From Chloroflexi bacterium bin125 (GTDB lineage Bacteria > Chloroflexota > Dehalococcoidia > Bin125), in the NCBI GenBank assembly GCA_002239025.1, contig MPNM01000001.1, forward strand, positions 383,026 through 447,025: 64,000 bases of DNA. The letters run 5' to 3'. Both the position numbers and the translations under genes were made by a program. Below are positions 15,143 through 24,709 of this stretch, in pieces. How positions within the stretch are numbered: the stretch's first letter is position 1; each line of letters starts with the position of its first letter. The notes beneath the pieces were generated by a model, which did no database searches, was not told where the DNA came from, and worked only from the letters and a program-made list of their open reading frames with translations.

Positions 15143-18100
15143 CTAGTCCGCTGCCGCTACGCCGGACACTGGTGGTTCCAGCGGCACGCCGTCAATCAGC
15201 GTGAGCCTTGCCCCAAGCCTGGAAGGGACCTTCTGACCCGGGAGCAGGATGCCGACCAGGTTGCATGGGTCACTGGCCGCGATGGTGACATGCTCTTCAG
15301 TCGTGGCCGCTCGGCGGACCGCCCGCAACTGGTCGAGCGCTGAGGGCAATGCGAACTGTTCGCCGAGTAACCCCTGGATGAACCGCCCGCCGCGGATTTC
15401 GCCTCGCGCTTCCAAACGCCGGAGCGCTCGCAGCACGTCACGCCACTGGATCGTGAGGCTTTCTCGCGTCGCCAACTCTCTCGAGACCACGCCGTATCGC
15501 TGTAGCAGGATGCGAGCGACTCGCTCGGCCAGTTCATCCGCTTCCTCGGGATCGGAGGGCGCTGCGATGCTGGGCGGCAGCGAGGCCCAACGACCTGCGG
15601 GCCCTTCGCCAATGAAGACGCCGCCTCCGCCGTAGCGGGGTCGGCGCGACTTGCGGTTCGGCCGCAGCAGTTGCCGCAAGCCCTGGAATCCGTCGGCGTG
15701 CGCGAGTCCTGATGCGACCAGTTCTCGAATTCCACTTTCGACATCCGTTGCGATTCGCCGGGTCCCATCGACGAGTTCATCGAAGAACAGCGCGCCGCGA
15801 TCCTCCAACAGCCGCAGAATCTGGCTGGCTGCGCCGCCATCGGCGTGAAGCTGCTCGGCGACATCGGGCTGCGGTTCAGGAACGGATCGCCCACGAGCTG
15901 CTGGAATTGGCGCGGGTTTGCGTACTGCTGCCAATAGCGAACGGAAGTCACGTCGCAACGCCAGTGTGATCGGTGTGGACTTGGTCGGAGCCCGACGAGC
16001 CGAGCGGGGCGTCAGACGCGCCCAGGCGATATCGCCGGCGAGACAGAGTTCGTCCAGCCATGCTTCCCGATAATCAGACACCCGAGGTGCGAGCAGGTCG
16101 CGCTCCCAGGCGGCCGCCGGAGCCTCAAATCCCTGCAATTGCTCAATGACCGCCCGCACGCCAGCTTTGCCAGACAGTCGCGTGTCGGGCGTCAAATGCT
16201 GCCAGCGGAGCAGGAAGCGGAGGTAATGCTGCACCGTAACCGCTTCGATTTCGGCTCGCAGCCGAGCAATGGTGTAGCGATGAATTCTGGCCAACAGACG
16301 GCGGTCGCAGTACTCCTCGACATCGTCGGGTTGCAAGGGCGGCGTGAAGTGGCCATACGCCTCAAGCTGTGTCAGGCCGTAGCTGCAATCCTTCCGAGAT
16401 AGCCCACAGCGTCGCGCGAGCTGGTCGGGAGTGACAGGACCGGAGATTTCCAGATGCCCGCGCACCAGTCGCAGTCGCGCATCATCGCGGTCGGTCGGCA
16501 AGATCAATGCCGACTCCGGCACCGAGAACGACGGATCGACCGCATGATCGGGGAAGAGTTGACGAATCGATTCGAGGTGTTCCGCGGCGAACCAGATTGC
16601 TCCGTCGGGTCCCTCCGCCCTGGCCGCTCGTCCATCTGAGCGCAGTGACGCCAACATTGACGGGAGATCAAACTCACCGTGCGCCGCGGACAGGCTCGCT
16701 AACGCGCCCTCTCGTAGCGCCAGGACCGAGATCAACAACTCATGCAGCTCGTCGGCATCGCGGATCGGCGGGAACGCTTCTTCCTGGACTCGCTCGATGG
16801 CGTCAATGTCGAGCTTGCCCAGGTCGCGTTGTTCGTTGGGCAGCGTCCGGCGGGTCATGACGGCTCGAGCGCGACGCTCCTCCAGCGGTGCGTCGTCGAG
16901 GAACCCAAACGGGTTGATGTTGATAATGCTCTGAGCCATCCCTGACGGCGTCACGGTGTCGCGAGCGTGGAGACGGATTTCGCCGCGTTCGATTCGTTCC
17001 AGCACGCCGATCAGGGCGTCGGTGTCGACGGCCTCGTGCAGGCAGTCGTCCATCGTTTGCGCGATCAGTGGGTGGTCGGGCACCTCGAGTGGGCCGGCGA
17101 GATTCTCCTGGCAGCCAACCTGCGCCGGGAAGACGGCGGCCAGCAGGTCATCAGCGATCATGCGCTGCAGATAGGGCGGCACTTCCTTCGCGCCTCGTCG
17201 TCGAGGCACGGCCAGCGCACGGGTTGCGGTCCAGCGCCAGCGCGTGTTCCAGAACGGCGCGTAAAGGACGGCCTGGCGCAGCGACTGCTCGGCGTTGTCG
17301 GCCTTGAGGTACTCGAACGCCTCCTCGAGTGGGAACGACTGCGTCGGTCCCAGCGAGAGCAGGATGCCCTCCTCGTTGGCGGCAGCCTGCAGCTCAAAGT
17401 CGAAACGCACGCAGAATCGCTTACGCAGCGCGAGTCCCCAGGCGCGGTTGACCCCGGAGCCGAACGGCGCATGGACGATCAGTTGTTGTCCGCCCGCCTC
17501 ATCGAAAAAACGCTCAAACACAACGTCCGTGTCGGACGGCATCACCTGCAGTGAGTCCTGTGTGTCGCCGAGATATTCCACCATCTGCTCGGCGGCAATC
17601 GTTTGCATGTGGCACTCGCGCTGTAGGCGTCGGACTGCCGACTCGACGTCGCTCGCCATCTCGCCGATGTCGCGACGCAGCTCACCGACAGCCGCCGAGA
17701 GCTCCATGCTGCGACCGGGCGCTTCGCCCAGCCAGAACGGGATCGTTGGCGGCGCGCCGTGCGCGTCCTCGACGCGGACGATGCCCTTGTTCTCGACCCG
17801 GCGGATCCGCCACGATGTGCTGCCCAGCAGGAAAATGTCGCCGGCCGCGGTCTCGATCGCGAAGTCCTCGTTGACCGTGCCGATGAATGCGCCCTCCGGC
17901 TCCTTGATCACGCGGTAGTCGCCGGTCTCGGGAATGGTGCCGCCGTTGAGGATCGCTGTCATCCGAGCCGCGCGCTTTGGCTTGATTACGCCGTTGATCC
18001 GGTCGCGATGTACTAAGGCATTCGAGCGCCCGCCGCCCTCTCCGACGCCTGTGGCGAGCATGTCGATGGTCTCATCGAAGGCCTCGCGCTTGAGCTCGCC

Positions 18101-19456
18101 GTATGGCGCGGCACGGCGCATCAGCCTGAACAGGTCGTCTTCTCTCCACTCTTCTTCGGCCGCGGTCTCGGCCACGATCTGTTGGGCCAGGATTTCGATC
18201 GGCGCCCTGGGCTGTCGAATCCGGTCGAGGTCGCCGCGCTCGACGGCGCGGACCATCGCCGCGCACTCGATCAACTCGTCCAACGATGTAGGGAAGAGTG
18301 CTCCATGAGGCACCAATCCGAGCGCGTGACCGGAGCGGCCCACGCGCTGGAGGAAGGTCGCGATCCGGCGCGGCGAACCGATCTGACAGACGAGATCGAC
18401 AGAACCAATGTCGATGCCCAGCTCGAGCGACGCTGTTGCGACGACCGCCTTGAGGTCGCCGTTCTTGAGGCGCTGCTCCATCACATGCCGGCGTTCCTTG
18501 GACAGCGAGCCATGATGTCCAGAGACGTGCTCCTTGCCGACGCGGATACCCAGCTCGTGCGCGACTCGCTCGGCCAGCGAGCGCCGGTTGACGAAGATCA
18601 AGGTCGTCCGATGTTGCAGGATCAACTCCGCCAGCCGGTCGTAGACCGCGCCCCAATGCTCGTGGGTCGCGAGCGCCTGCAGCGGCGCGTCGGTCGTTTC
18701 AATCCAGAGTTTGAGCTCGCGCCGGTGTCCGAGGTCGAGGATGCGACAGGGCAACGCGCGTCCCGAGGCGTCCAGCCCTGTCATGAAGGACGCAATCTCG
18801 GTCATCGGTTTCTGCGTGGCCGAGAGGCCGATCCGCGTCGGCCGCTGCTCGGCGACGTGGTCGAGCCGCGCCAGCGTGAGTGCCAGGTGCGACCCACGCT
18901 TGTCGCGCACGACGGCATGGATTTCGTCGACGATGACCGTCCGCACCGTGCGCAGGATCTCGCGAGACTGCTTTGCCGTCAGCATCAGGTAGAGCGACTC
19001 GGGCGTGGTGATCAGAATCTGCGGCGGCCGCTTGACGATCGCCCGCCGTTCGGATTGCGAGGTGTCGCCGGTGCGCAGCCCCATGCGAATACGCGGCAGT
19101 TCGACGCCGCACTCGTCGGCAAGCTGTCGAATCTCGGTCAACGGTTCCTCAAGGTTGCGCCGGATGTCGTTGGACAGTGCCTTGAGCGGCGAGATGTAGA
19201 GGATTCGCACCTCGTCCGGCAGCACGCCGTCGTTCAGTTCTCCTTCGCGGATTAGGTCGTCAATCCCGGCCAAGAACGCGGTCAGCGTCTTGCCCGACCC
19301 GGTCGGAGCGGCAATCAGGCAGTCCTCGCCCGTCCGAATCGCAGGCCAGCCATCCTCTTGCGCATACGTCGGCTCGCCAAAGCGTCCGGAGAACCAGTCC
19401 CGAACCATCGGGTGAAAGTCGTCAAGGACGGAAGGCACAGTCGCTGTCTGGCTCAT
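15143..19456 (-). CDS. lhr: Large DEAD/DEAH-box helicase Lhr
   Basis: 1437 residues, the full Lhr size: a helicase core plus the long C-terminal domain. Walker A PTGSGKT (51-57), the motif II box VDEIHAVV near residue 175, SATQKP, and the motif VI segment QRVGRSGH are clear. Lhr proteins translocate 3'-to-5' on single-stranded DNA and unwind RNA:DNA hybrids; the E. coli C-terminal domain has uracil-DNA glycosylase activity. The C-terminal part here contains winged-helix-like stretches (TPDQLARRCGLS) and ends with IDGVPL. It is transcribed alone, convergent with recQ, and a role in DNA repair is likely. Confidence 0.93.
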   Translation of the reverse strand: MSQTATVPSVLDDFHPMVRDWFSGRFGEPTYAQEDGWPAIRTGEDCLIAAPTGSGKTLTAFLAGIDDLIREGELNDGVLPDEVRILYISPLKALSNDIRRNLEEPLTEIRQLADECGVELPRIRMGLRTGDTSQSERRAIVKRPPQILITTPESLYLMLTAKQSREILRTVRTVIVDEIHAVVRDKRGSHLALTLARLDHVAEQRPTRIGLSATQKPMTEIASFMTGLDASGRALPCRILDLGHRRELKLWIETTDAPLQALATHEHWGAVYDRLAELILQHRTTLIFVNRRSLAERVAHELGIRVGKEHVSGHHGSLSKERRHVMEQRLKNGDLKAVVATASLELGIDIGSVDLVCQIGSPRRIATFLQRVGRSGHALGLVPHGALFPTSLDELIECAAMVRAVERGDLDRIRQPRAPIEILAQQIVAETAAEEEWREDDLFRLMRRAAPYGELKREAFDETIDMLATGVGEGGGRSNALVHRDRINGVIKPKRAARMTAILNGGTIPETGDYRVIKEPEGAFIGTVNEDFAIETAAGDIFLLGSTSWRIRRVENKGIVRVEDAHGAPPTIPFWLGEAPGRSMELSAAVGELRRDIGEMASDVESAVRRLQRECHMQTIAAEQMVEYLGDTQDSLQVMPSDTDVVFERFFDEAGGQQLIVHAPFGSGVNRAWGLALRKRFCVRFDFELQAAANEEGILLSLGPTQSFPLEEAFEYLKADNAEQSLRQAVLYAPFWNTRWRWTATRALAVPRRRGAKEVPPYLQRMIADDLLAAVFPAQVGCQENLAGPLEVPDHPLIAQTMDDCLHEAVDTDALIGVLERIERGEIRLHARDTVTPSGMAQSIININPFGFLDDAPLEERRARAVMTRRTLPNEQRDLGKLDIDAIERVQEEAFPPIRDADELHELLISVLALREGALASLSAAHGEFDLPSMLASLRSDGRAARAEGPDGAIWFAAEHLESIRQLFPDHAVDPSFSVPESALILPTDRDDARLRLVRGHLEISGPVTPDQLARRCGLSRKDCSYGLTQLEAYGHFTPPLQPDDVEEYCDRRLLARIHRYTIARLRAEIEAVTVQHYLRFLLRWQHLTPDTRLSGKAGVRAVIEQLQGFEAPAAAWERDLLAPRVSDYREAWLDELCLAGDIAWARLTPRSARRAPTKSTPITLALRRDFRSLLAAVRKPAPIPAARGRSVPEPQPDVAEQLHADGGAASQILRLLEDRGALFFDELVDGTRRIATDVESGIRELVASGLAHADGFQGLRQLLRPNRKSRRPRYGGGGVFIGEGPAGRWASLPPSIAAPSDPEEADELAERVARILLQRYGVVSRELATRESLTIQWRDVLRALRRLEARGEIRGGRFIQGLLGEQFALPSALDQLRAVRRAATTEEHVTIAASDPCNLVGILLPGQKVPSRLGARLTLIDGVPLEPPVSGVAAAD

Positions 19457-19553
19457 ATGTTCCGTATCTTAGCGGAAGCGTGTGGAATTGGCGTCGGATG
19501 GTTGAGAGTTAACCTGAGCTGAGACGACGCCGAGGCGCGACAGGAGCACTTGA

Positions 19554-20870
19554 ATGGCAGCGACCGAAACCATCAATTGGCAAGCGACCTTTGACGAGGC
19601 GCTCGACTTCTTTGTCAAGTACCTGCAGATTGACACCTCGAATCCTCCCGGCAATGAGAAGCCGGCCGCGCGATGGCTGGGTGCGATCCTGGCTGAGGCG
19701 GGCATGGAGGTTGAGTACGTTGAGATACAGCCGGAGCGTGAGGCGGTCTTTGCCTGGCTGCGTGGCGACGGCTCGAAGCGGCCGATGATGCTTTGCAATC
19801 ACACCGATGTAGTGCCAGTCGAGGAGGCCTACTGGACCAAGCCGGCCTTCGAGGGCTACATCGAGGACGGCAAGGTGTATGGGCGTGGAGCAGTCGACAT
19901 GAAGGGCTGCGGGATCATGCATCTGATGACGATGCTGCTGCTCAAGCGACACAATGTGACGCTGACCCGCGACCTCGTGTTCTGCGGCGTGCCCGACGAA
20001 GAGGCGGGCTCGGTCTGGGGCATGGACTGGCTCTGCAAGAACCGCCCCGACCTGGTCGACGTCGAGTTCGAGCTGTCCGAGGGCGGCTCAGGTTCGACCC
20101 AGCTCATGGGCCAGGAAGCGAACATCTTCTCGGTCGCGACGAACGAGAAGGACATCTGCTGGCTCAAGCTGACCTCAATCGGCACACCGGGACACGGATC
20201 GCGACCGCACTACGACAACTCGGCTGTCCACCTGGTCAATGCGCTCTCGAAACTGGCCGCCTGGGAGCGTCCGGTGACGATTACGCCCTCGACCCAGATC
20301 TGGCTGGACCGGCTGATCGAGGAGGGCCACATCCCGCCGATCAAGAACGCCGAGGAGTTGACCGAGCACGTGATCGATCACCCCGGCACGCACGCGATGT
20401 TCATCAACACGTTGAACGTGACGATGGTCAACAGCGGGATCAAGGCAAACGTGATTCCTGCCAAGTCAGAGGCGACCATCGACTGTCGCCTGTTGCCCGG
20501 TCAGGATCGCGAGGACTGGCGACAACAGGTGATCAGTGTGATCGACGACGACCGGATCGAAGTCGAGTTCTCGGGGTGGGACCAGGAGCAGCCGGTCGAG
20601 GTCGATTGGGATACGGAGCTCTACCGGACGATCGAAACGGTCGTCAACGACGCCGTCGAAGACGCAACCGTCGTGCCCTCAACCTGCGTCGGAGGCACCG
20701 ACAATCGCTTCCTCCGACAGCAGGGCATCCCCGCCTACGGTTTCATCCCCGTCCTCCTCAGTCCAGAGGAGGCATCCGGCTTCCACGGCAACGACGAGCA
20801 CATGACAATCGAGAATCTGAACATGGGCGTCGAGCTGACATATGAGATCGTGCGTCGGATGGTGACGTAG
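19554..20870 (+). CDS. M20-family metallopeptidase/deacylase
   Basis: 438 residues with an AGGAG ribosome site. Metal and catalytic positions are readable: HTD (His83, Asp85), the bridging Asp115 in GAVDMKG, and the general-base Glu pair 149-150 in PDEEAGS, followed by the dimerisation domain with GTPGHGS. Family members remove N-terminal or C-terminal residues from peptides or deacylate amino acids (ArgE/DapE/carboxypeptidase G2). The specific substrate cannot be read from sequence. No signal peptide is seen, so it is cytosolic. The gene ends in a strong hairpin at 20876-20901. Confidence 0.92.
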   Translation: MAATETINWQATFDEALDFFVKYLQIDTSNPPGNEKPAARWLGAILAEAGMEVEYVEIQPEREAVFAWLRGDGSKRPMMLCNHTDVVPVEEAYWTKPAFEGYIEDGKVYGRGAVDMKGCGIMHLMTMLLLKRHNVTLTRDLVFCGVPDEEAGSVWGMDWLCKNRPDLVDVEFELSEGGSGSTQLMGQEANIFSVATNEKDICWLKLTSIGTPGHGSRPHYDNSAVHLVNALSKLAAWERPVTITPSTQIWLDRLIEEGHIPPIKNAEELTEHVIDHPGTHAMFINTLNVTMVNSGIKANVIPAKSEATIDCRLLPGQDREDWRQQVISVIDDDRIEVEFSGWDQEQPVEVDWDTELYRTIETVVNDAVEDATVVPSTCVGGTDNRFLRQQGIPAYGFIPVLLSPEEASGFHGNDEHMTIENLNMGVELTYEIVRRMVT

Positions 20871-20875
20871 CAATA

Positions 20876-20901
20876 CATACCTCCCCTCTGAGGGAGGTAT
20901 G
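20876..20901 (+). terminator. Hairpin directly after the M20 peptidase gene
   Basis: Perfect 10-bp arms CATACCTCCC / GGGAGGTATG with a 6-base loop begin 5 bases after the stop codon. No clear T-run follows, so termination is inferred from position and strength. Confidence 0.5.
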
Positions 20902-20914
20902 CACAATCCTCTTT

Positions 20915-21037
20915 CCTCCCCCTCGCAGGGGGAGGTGCCGAAGGCGGAGGGGGTCCCGCTGCTCCGCCCCAATCTTGTCATCACGCCCAAGGGACCCCCT
21001 CAGTCCCTGCGGGACAGCTCCCCCTGCAAGGGGGAGC
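20915..21037. repeat. Mirror-image intergenic repeat (REPIN-like), locus 1
   Basis: Two outer hairpins, CCTCCCCC/GGGGGAGG (20915-20935) and GCTCCCCC/GGGGGAGC (21017-21037), flank an 11-bp inverted repeat, GAGGGGGTCCC (20947-20957) and GGGACCCCCTC (20991-21001). The whole unit folds into one long cruciform. This is the architecture of paired palindromic elements mobilised in trans. It fills the gap between the peptidase and NIPSNAP genes, which converge. Confidence 0.7.
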
Positions 21038-21074
21038 AAGATGTCAGGCAGCTCCAAGCCCCAGCCGACTCGCT

Positions 21075-21746
21075 CTACTGCATCTTCGAGTAGGGCAGCG
21101 GATTGAGGAAGTAGATCTCTTCCTCCGGTGCGTGCTCTCGCAGCGGACCGATCACGTCGGCCAGTGGGTCGCCGGGCTGGTACTGCATCATGAAGTCGGT
21201 TCCCTGCGGCATAATCCACAGGTCGGTTAGCTCGCCGGTACGTCCGATCCGTGAGGCATAGGCCGTCACCAACTGCAACGCGCCACCCTCGCCCATGCCG
21301 TCGATCAGCTTGCCCAGCATGTCGATCGCCGGCAGCAAGCCGCCGCCCGCGGTTTGCAAGACAGCGAGCATGTACTGACGCGGCTGATCGGGATTGGCGT
21401 CGAGTGCGGCCTGGAGCCGTTCCTCGGTGCCGTAGGAGACGCGGTTGGCGAACTTCGTGATCTCTTCGATCTCGATTTCGCCCCGCAACCTCTCGACCGT
21501 CGACCAGAGCGCCTTGTCCCGTCCCAATGAGGCCAGACACTCTTCGGCGTGGGCCATGCTCTCGTAGCGATGAATCGATAGATCCCAGCCCATCTCGCCG
21601 CCGGTCATCTTCCAGGCGCCAATCAGGTCAATCCCGTGACGCTCCATGGCCGGGACGACGGTGTCGGCGTAGAAGTCGACGAACAGGTCGAAAGCAGTGT
21701 TGGTGATCGGCTTGATGCGGTGTCGAACTTCGAGATAGACGGCCAT
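21075..21746 (-). CDS. NIPSNAP family protein
   Basis: 223 residues with a GGAGAA ribosome site. It consists of two ferredoxin-like (dimeric alpha/beta barrel) repeats of the NIPSNAP type: an N-terminal strand AVYLEVRHRI with AWKMTGGEMGWDLSIHRYES, and a second repeat starting near residue 120 (RQYMLAVLQT) with LTDLWIMPQG. In bacteria such proteins are small ligand-binding or monooxygenase-like proteins without an agreed function. It is the last gene before the repeat at 20915-21037 and lies downstream of the flavin oxidoreductase gene on the same strand. Confidence 0.8.
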   Translation of the reverse strand: MAVYLEVRHRIKPITNTAFDLFVDFYADTVVPAMERHGIDLIGAWKMTGGEMGWDLSIHRYESMAHAEECLASLGRDKALWSTVERLRGEIEIEEITKFANRVSYGTEERLQAALDANPDQPRQYMLAVLQTAGGGLLPAIDMLGKLIDGMGEGGALQLVTAYASRIGRTGELTDLWIMPQGTDFMMQYQPGDPLADVIGPLREHAPEEEIYFLNPLPYSKMQ

Positions 21747-21798
21747 GATCTTCTCCTGATCTGTCTCACAGTCTGCGCGAAGGCTACTGGTTCCAATT

Positions 21799-21819
21799 CC
21801 CTCTCCCCGTGGGAGAGGG
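21799..21819. repeat. Single CCCTCTCCC/GGGAGAGGG hairpin
   Basis: A 9-bp perfect stem with loop CGT, between the flavin oxidoreductase and NIPSNAP genes on the minus strand. The same stem occurs twice more at 25235-25255 and 25331-25351, so it is a dispersed element. Confidence 0.65.
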
Positions 21820-21839
21820 CTAGGGAGAGGGCCCGCCCC

Positions 21840-22742
21840 TTACAGGCTGGGCATGAGGGCTGCGATGAATTCGCGTGTGTGCTGTCGTTCGTCGGCGTCC
21901 AGTCCTTCGAAAGCGGCGTAGAAGTCAGTCACGCCGATCTCTTTCCAGCGCAGCAACTCACGCTCGATTTCCTCTTCGCTGCCGACAATCGAGACGCCGG
22001 CTGGACCGTCGGCACCTGAGCCCTGGATTACGCGTTGATATGAGGGCAGCGTGTTGTACATCGCGAAGGCGCGGGCGATGCGTTCGCGAGCTCGGTCAGG
22101 ATCGGCAGTGACAGCAATCGGTACACCGGCGATGACGCGCGGATCGGGCTTGCCGGCCTCGCGTGCGGCGCCGCCCATCTCGGGCATCACGACTTCTTCG
22201 ATCCACTTCGGACCGGCCAACCAGAGCGCCGTGCCGTCGGCGAGGCGTCCCGTGACGCGCAGCATCTGCGGGCCCAGCGCGGCGACGATCACCGGCGGCG
22301 CATCACAGTCGGGCAGATCGATCTGCGAGTGGACCTGGAATGCTTCGCCCTCGTGGTCGACCTGCTCGCCGTTCATCAGCGGCACCAGGATCTCCAGGTA
22401 TTCGCGCATATGACGCACGACGTTGCCGAAGTCGAGGCCCCAGGAGTCCGCAATCACCACCTCATGAGAAAGGCCAAGACCGAGCGTGAAGCGGCCACCA
22501 GCGGCGGCGTTGGTCGCCAGCGCCTGCTGCGCCATCGCGACTGGGTGTCGCGTGTAAGTGGGAATGACGTACGTCCCGAGCTCGATTTCGGAGGTCTCGC
22601 CTGCAGCGAGCGAAAGCACCGTCATCGCGTCATGGCCCATCGAGGGCAGGAACGCGCCGGCAAAGCCGTCGGCTTCCAGTTGCTTCACAGCTTCGATTTT
22701 TCCCGCGAGCGTGGTTCCGTTGGGCGGGGCGAGCACACGCAT
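21840..22742 (-). CDS. Luciferase-like (LLM) flavin- or F420-dependent oxidoreductase
   Basis: 300 residues from ATG 22742, chosen over upstream starts because GAGGAG precedes it at normal distance. The TIM-barrel LLM fold is visible: DGFAGAFLPSMGHDAM near the N-terminus, ELGTYVIPTYTRHP, RFTLGLGLSHEVV (the phosphate-binding GLGLS) and a C-terminal helix. The ETSEIELGTYV pattern is closer to the F420-dependent subgroup than to bacterial luciferase. Such enzymes transfer hydride to or from small organic substrates or insert oxygen. The substrate is unknown. NIPSNAP lies 93 bp downstream. Confidence 0.87.
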   Translation of the reverse strand: MRVLAPPNGTTLAGKIEAVKQLEADGFAGAFLPSMGHDAMTVLSLAAGETSEIELGTYVIPTYTRHPVAMAQQALATNAAAGGRFTLGLGLSHEVVIADSWGLDFGNVVRHMREYLEILVPLMNGEQVDHEGEAFQVHSQIDLPDCDAPPVIVAALGPQMLRVTGRLADGTALWLAGPKWIEEVVMPEMGGAAREAGKPDPRVIAGVPIAVTADPDRARERIARAFAMYNTLPSYQRVIQGSGADGPAGVSIVGSEEEIERELLRWKEIGVTDFYAAFEGLDADERQHTREFIAALMPSL

Positions 22743-22856
22743 TAGCAACTCCTCAAGGATTCTGACGAAACAAGATCGGGCTGTTTGCAGTATTGCGCAC
22801 AAGAATCGTTAACCTGCTCCGCGACAGCACACACGCAATCCGACAGGAATAACCAA

Positions 22857-23756
22857 ATGGCATCAGCAGAACTGCAAAAGGTCCTCGGCCTGATGGCTGA
22901 GCGTCCACTCGGCGAAGGCAACCCCACCCTCGAGGAAATGCGGGCAGGAATGGAGGCTACGTCATACCCGGCCACTGACGCCGCGACGGTCACCCCGGTC
23001 GTCGCCAACGGAGTCCCCGGCGAATGGGTGACTGTGGCTGAGTCAGACCCAAATCGCCGGCTGCTCTACGTCCACGGCGGGGGCTATGTCATCGGTTCTG
23101 CCGTGACACATCGTCGTCTCTGCGAGGATATCGCTCGCGCTGGCGGCTGCGCCGTGCTGAATCTCGACTACCGGCTCGCGCCCGAGCATCCGTTCCCAGC
23201 CGCGGTCGAGGACGCGATCGAAGGGCTCAAGTTCCTCCAGGCCAACGGTCCGAACGGCGCAGGCGCGGCGGAGTCGACATTCGTCGCAGGCGACTCAGCC
23301 GGAGGCGGACTGACGCTGGCGACGCTGCTCGCAGCGCGAGATCAGGGCGTCGACCAACCCAACGCAGGAATCGGCATCTCGGCCTGGACCGACCTCGCGA
23401 TTACTGGAGAGACGATTCAGACCCGAGCCGATGCGGACCCGCTGATTACCGACTCCGCCATGGTCAGCGGGATGGCTGCGCAGTATCTCGGTGACGCAGC
23501 CGCCGATGACCCTCTTGCATCGCCGCTGTACGCCGATTACGCAGGACTGCCGCCGCTGTTGCTCCAGGTCGGCGACGCCGAGATCCTGCTCTCAGACACG
23601 ACCCGCGTCGCGGAGAAGGCGCGAGCCGCAGGCGTCGACGTGGTCGAGGAAGTTTGGAACGAAATGTTCCACGTCTGGCACGCGTTCGCGCCGATGTTGC
23701 CGGAAGGCCAGGCAGCAATCGATCGGATCGGCGAGTTCATCAATCAGCACGCGTAA
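22857..23756 (+). CDS. Alpha/beta hydrolase, hormone-sensitive-lipase family, copy 1
   Basis: 299 residues from ATG 22857. The HSL-family oxyanion motif HGGGYVIGS, nucleophile elbow GDSAGGG, the acid in LLQVGDAEILLSD and the His in EMFHVWHAFAP are all present. These carboxylesterases cleave short acyl esters and lactones in the cytosol. It is followed after 32 bp by a close paralog of the same build, pointing to tandem duplication with substrate divergence. The N-terminal 40 residues form the cap that sets substrate size. Confidence 0.92.
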   Translation: MASAELQKVLGLMAERPLGEGNPTLEEMRAGMEATSYPATDAATVTPVVANGVPGEWVTVAESDPNRRLLYVHGGGYVIGSAVTHRRLCEDIARAGGCAVLNLDYRLAPEHPFPAAVEDAIEGLKFLQANGPNGAGAAESTFVAGDSAGGGLTLATLLAARDQGVDQPNAGIGISAWTDLAITGETIQTRADADPLITDSAMVSGMAAQYLGDAAADDPLASPLYADYAGLPPLLLQVGDAEILLSDTTRVAEKARAAGVDVVEEVWNEMFHVWHAFAPMLPEGQAAIDRIGEFINQHA

Positions 23757-23788
23757 CTCGCGTAGCGCGGGCGAGATCGGAGCGGATC

Positions 23789-24709
23789 ATGCCGTCCAAG
23801 GAATACAGTGAAGTCGTGCAGGCAATGCAGGCACAGGCTGCCAGCATGATCGAAGCTGATCTGACCCTCGAGCAGCAACGCGAAGCGATGGAGGCGGGAT
23901 TCGCCTTTCCCTTGCAGGACGATGTCACGCTGACGGCAGTTGATGTCAACGGCGTCCCCGGCGAATGGACGGTGTTGGCCGACTCCGATCCGAGTCGCCG
24001 GCTGCTGTACGTCCACGGTGGCGGATATGTCCTGGGATCAATCAATACACATCGTCGCCTAGTGGCCGACATTTGCCGCGCTGCAGGATGTGTGGCGCTG
24101 AGCCTGGACTACCGGTTGGCGCCGGAGCATCCCTATCCCGCAGCAGTTGACGACGCCATCGCCGGCCTGGAGTACATCTGGGCTAACGGACCAGACGGCG
24201 GGAGCGATGCGGTCTCGGTCTTCGTCGGCGGCGACTCAGCCGGCGGCGGGCTGATGCTGGCGACCCTGTTTGCCGCACGTGAGCGCGGCGTGCGCATGCC
24301 GACCGGCGGAATTGGACTGTCCGCCTGGGCCGATCTCGCTGCAAGCCCCGAGGAGCTATCGGCATTCGGACTGGATGACCCAACGATCCCCGACAACACG
24401 GTCGCAATCACCGCCTCGCAGGGGTGGGCGGCGATGTACGCCGGCAACGCGGACCGCAATGACCCGCAGTTGTCGCCCGTGTTCGGCGACTACGAGGGCA
24501 TTTGCCCGTTGCTCTTGCAAGCAGGCAGCGTGGAGATGATCTGTCGAGATACCGAGCGGGTCGCAGCCCGCGCGCGGGACGCCGGAGTCGAGGTCGTCGA
24601 GGAAATCTGGGACGACATGTTCCACGTCTGGCAAGGATTCGCGCCAATGCTCCCAGAGGGCCAGGAGGCGATTGATCACATCGGAGAGTGGATTCGCGAG
24701 CACGCCTAG
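23789..24709 (+). CDS. Alpha/beta hydrolase, hormone-sensitive-lipase family, copy 2
   Basis: 306 residues from ATG 23789. It has the same motifs as copy 1: HGGGYVLGS, GDSAGGG, the acid-containing stretch after LLLQAGSVEMICRD, and DMFHVWQGFAP with the catalytic His. It shares the GVPGEWTVLADSDPSRRLLYVHGGG-type approach to the oxyanion motif with copy 1. The Asp of the triad is displaced compared with copy 1 (VEMICRD instead of AEILLSD). The gene ends with a four-base overlap with the convergent DUF488 gene. Confidence 0.92.
   Translation: MPSKEYSEVVQAMQAQAASMIEADLTLEQQREAMEAGFAFPLQDDVTLTAVDVNGVPGEWTVLADSDPSRRLLYVHGGGYVLGSINTHRRLVADICRAAGCVALSLDYRLAPEHPYPAAVDDAIAGLEYIWANGPDGGSDAVSVFVGGDSAGGGLMLATLFAARERGVRMPTGGIGLSAWADLAASPEELSAFGLDDPTIPDNTVAITASQGWAAMYAGNADRNDPQLSPVFGDYEGICPLLLQAGSVEMICRDTERVAARARDAGVEVVEEIWDDMFHVWQGFAPMLPEGQEAIDHIGEWIREHA

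Noticed and set aside
18182-19255. Long plus-strand reading frame opposite lhr
   Set aside because: It is an antisense shadow of the helicase; composition is dominated by complementary codons and no family is recognisable.
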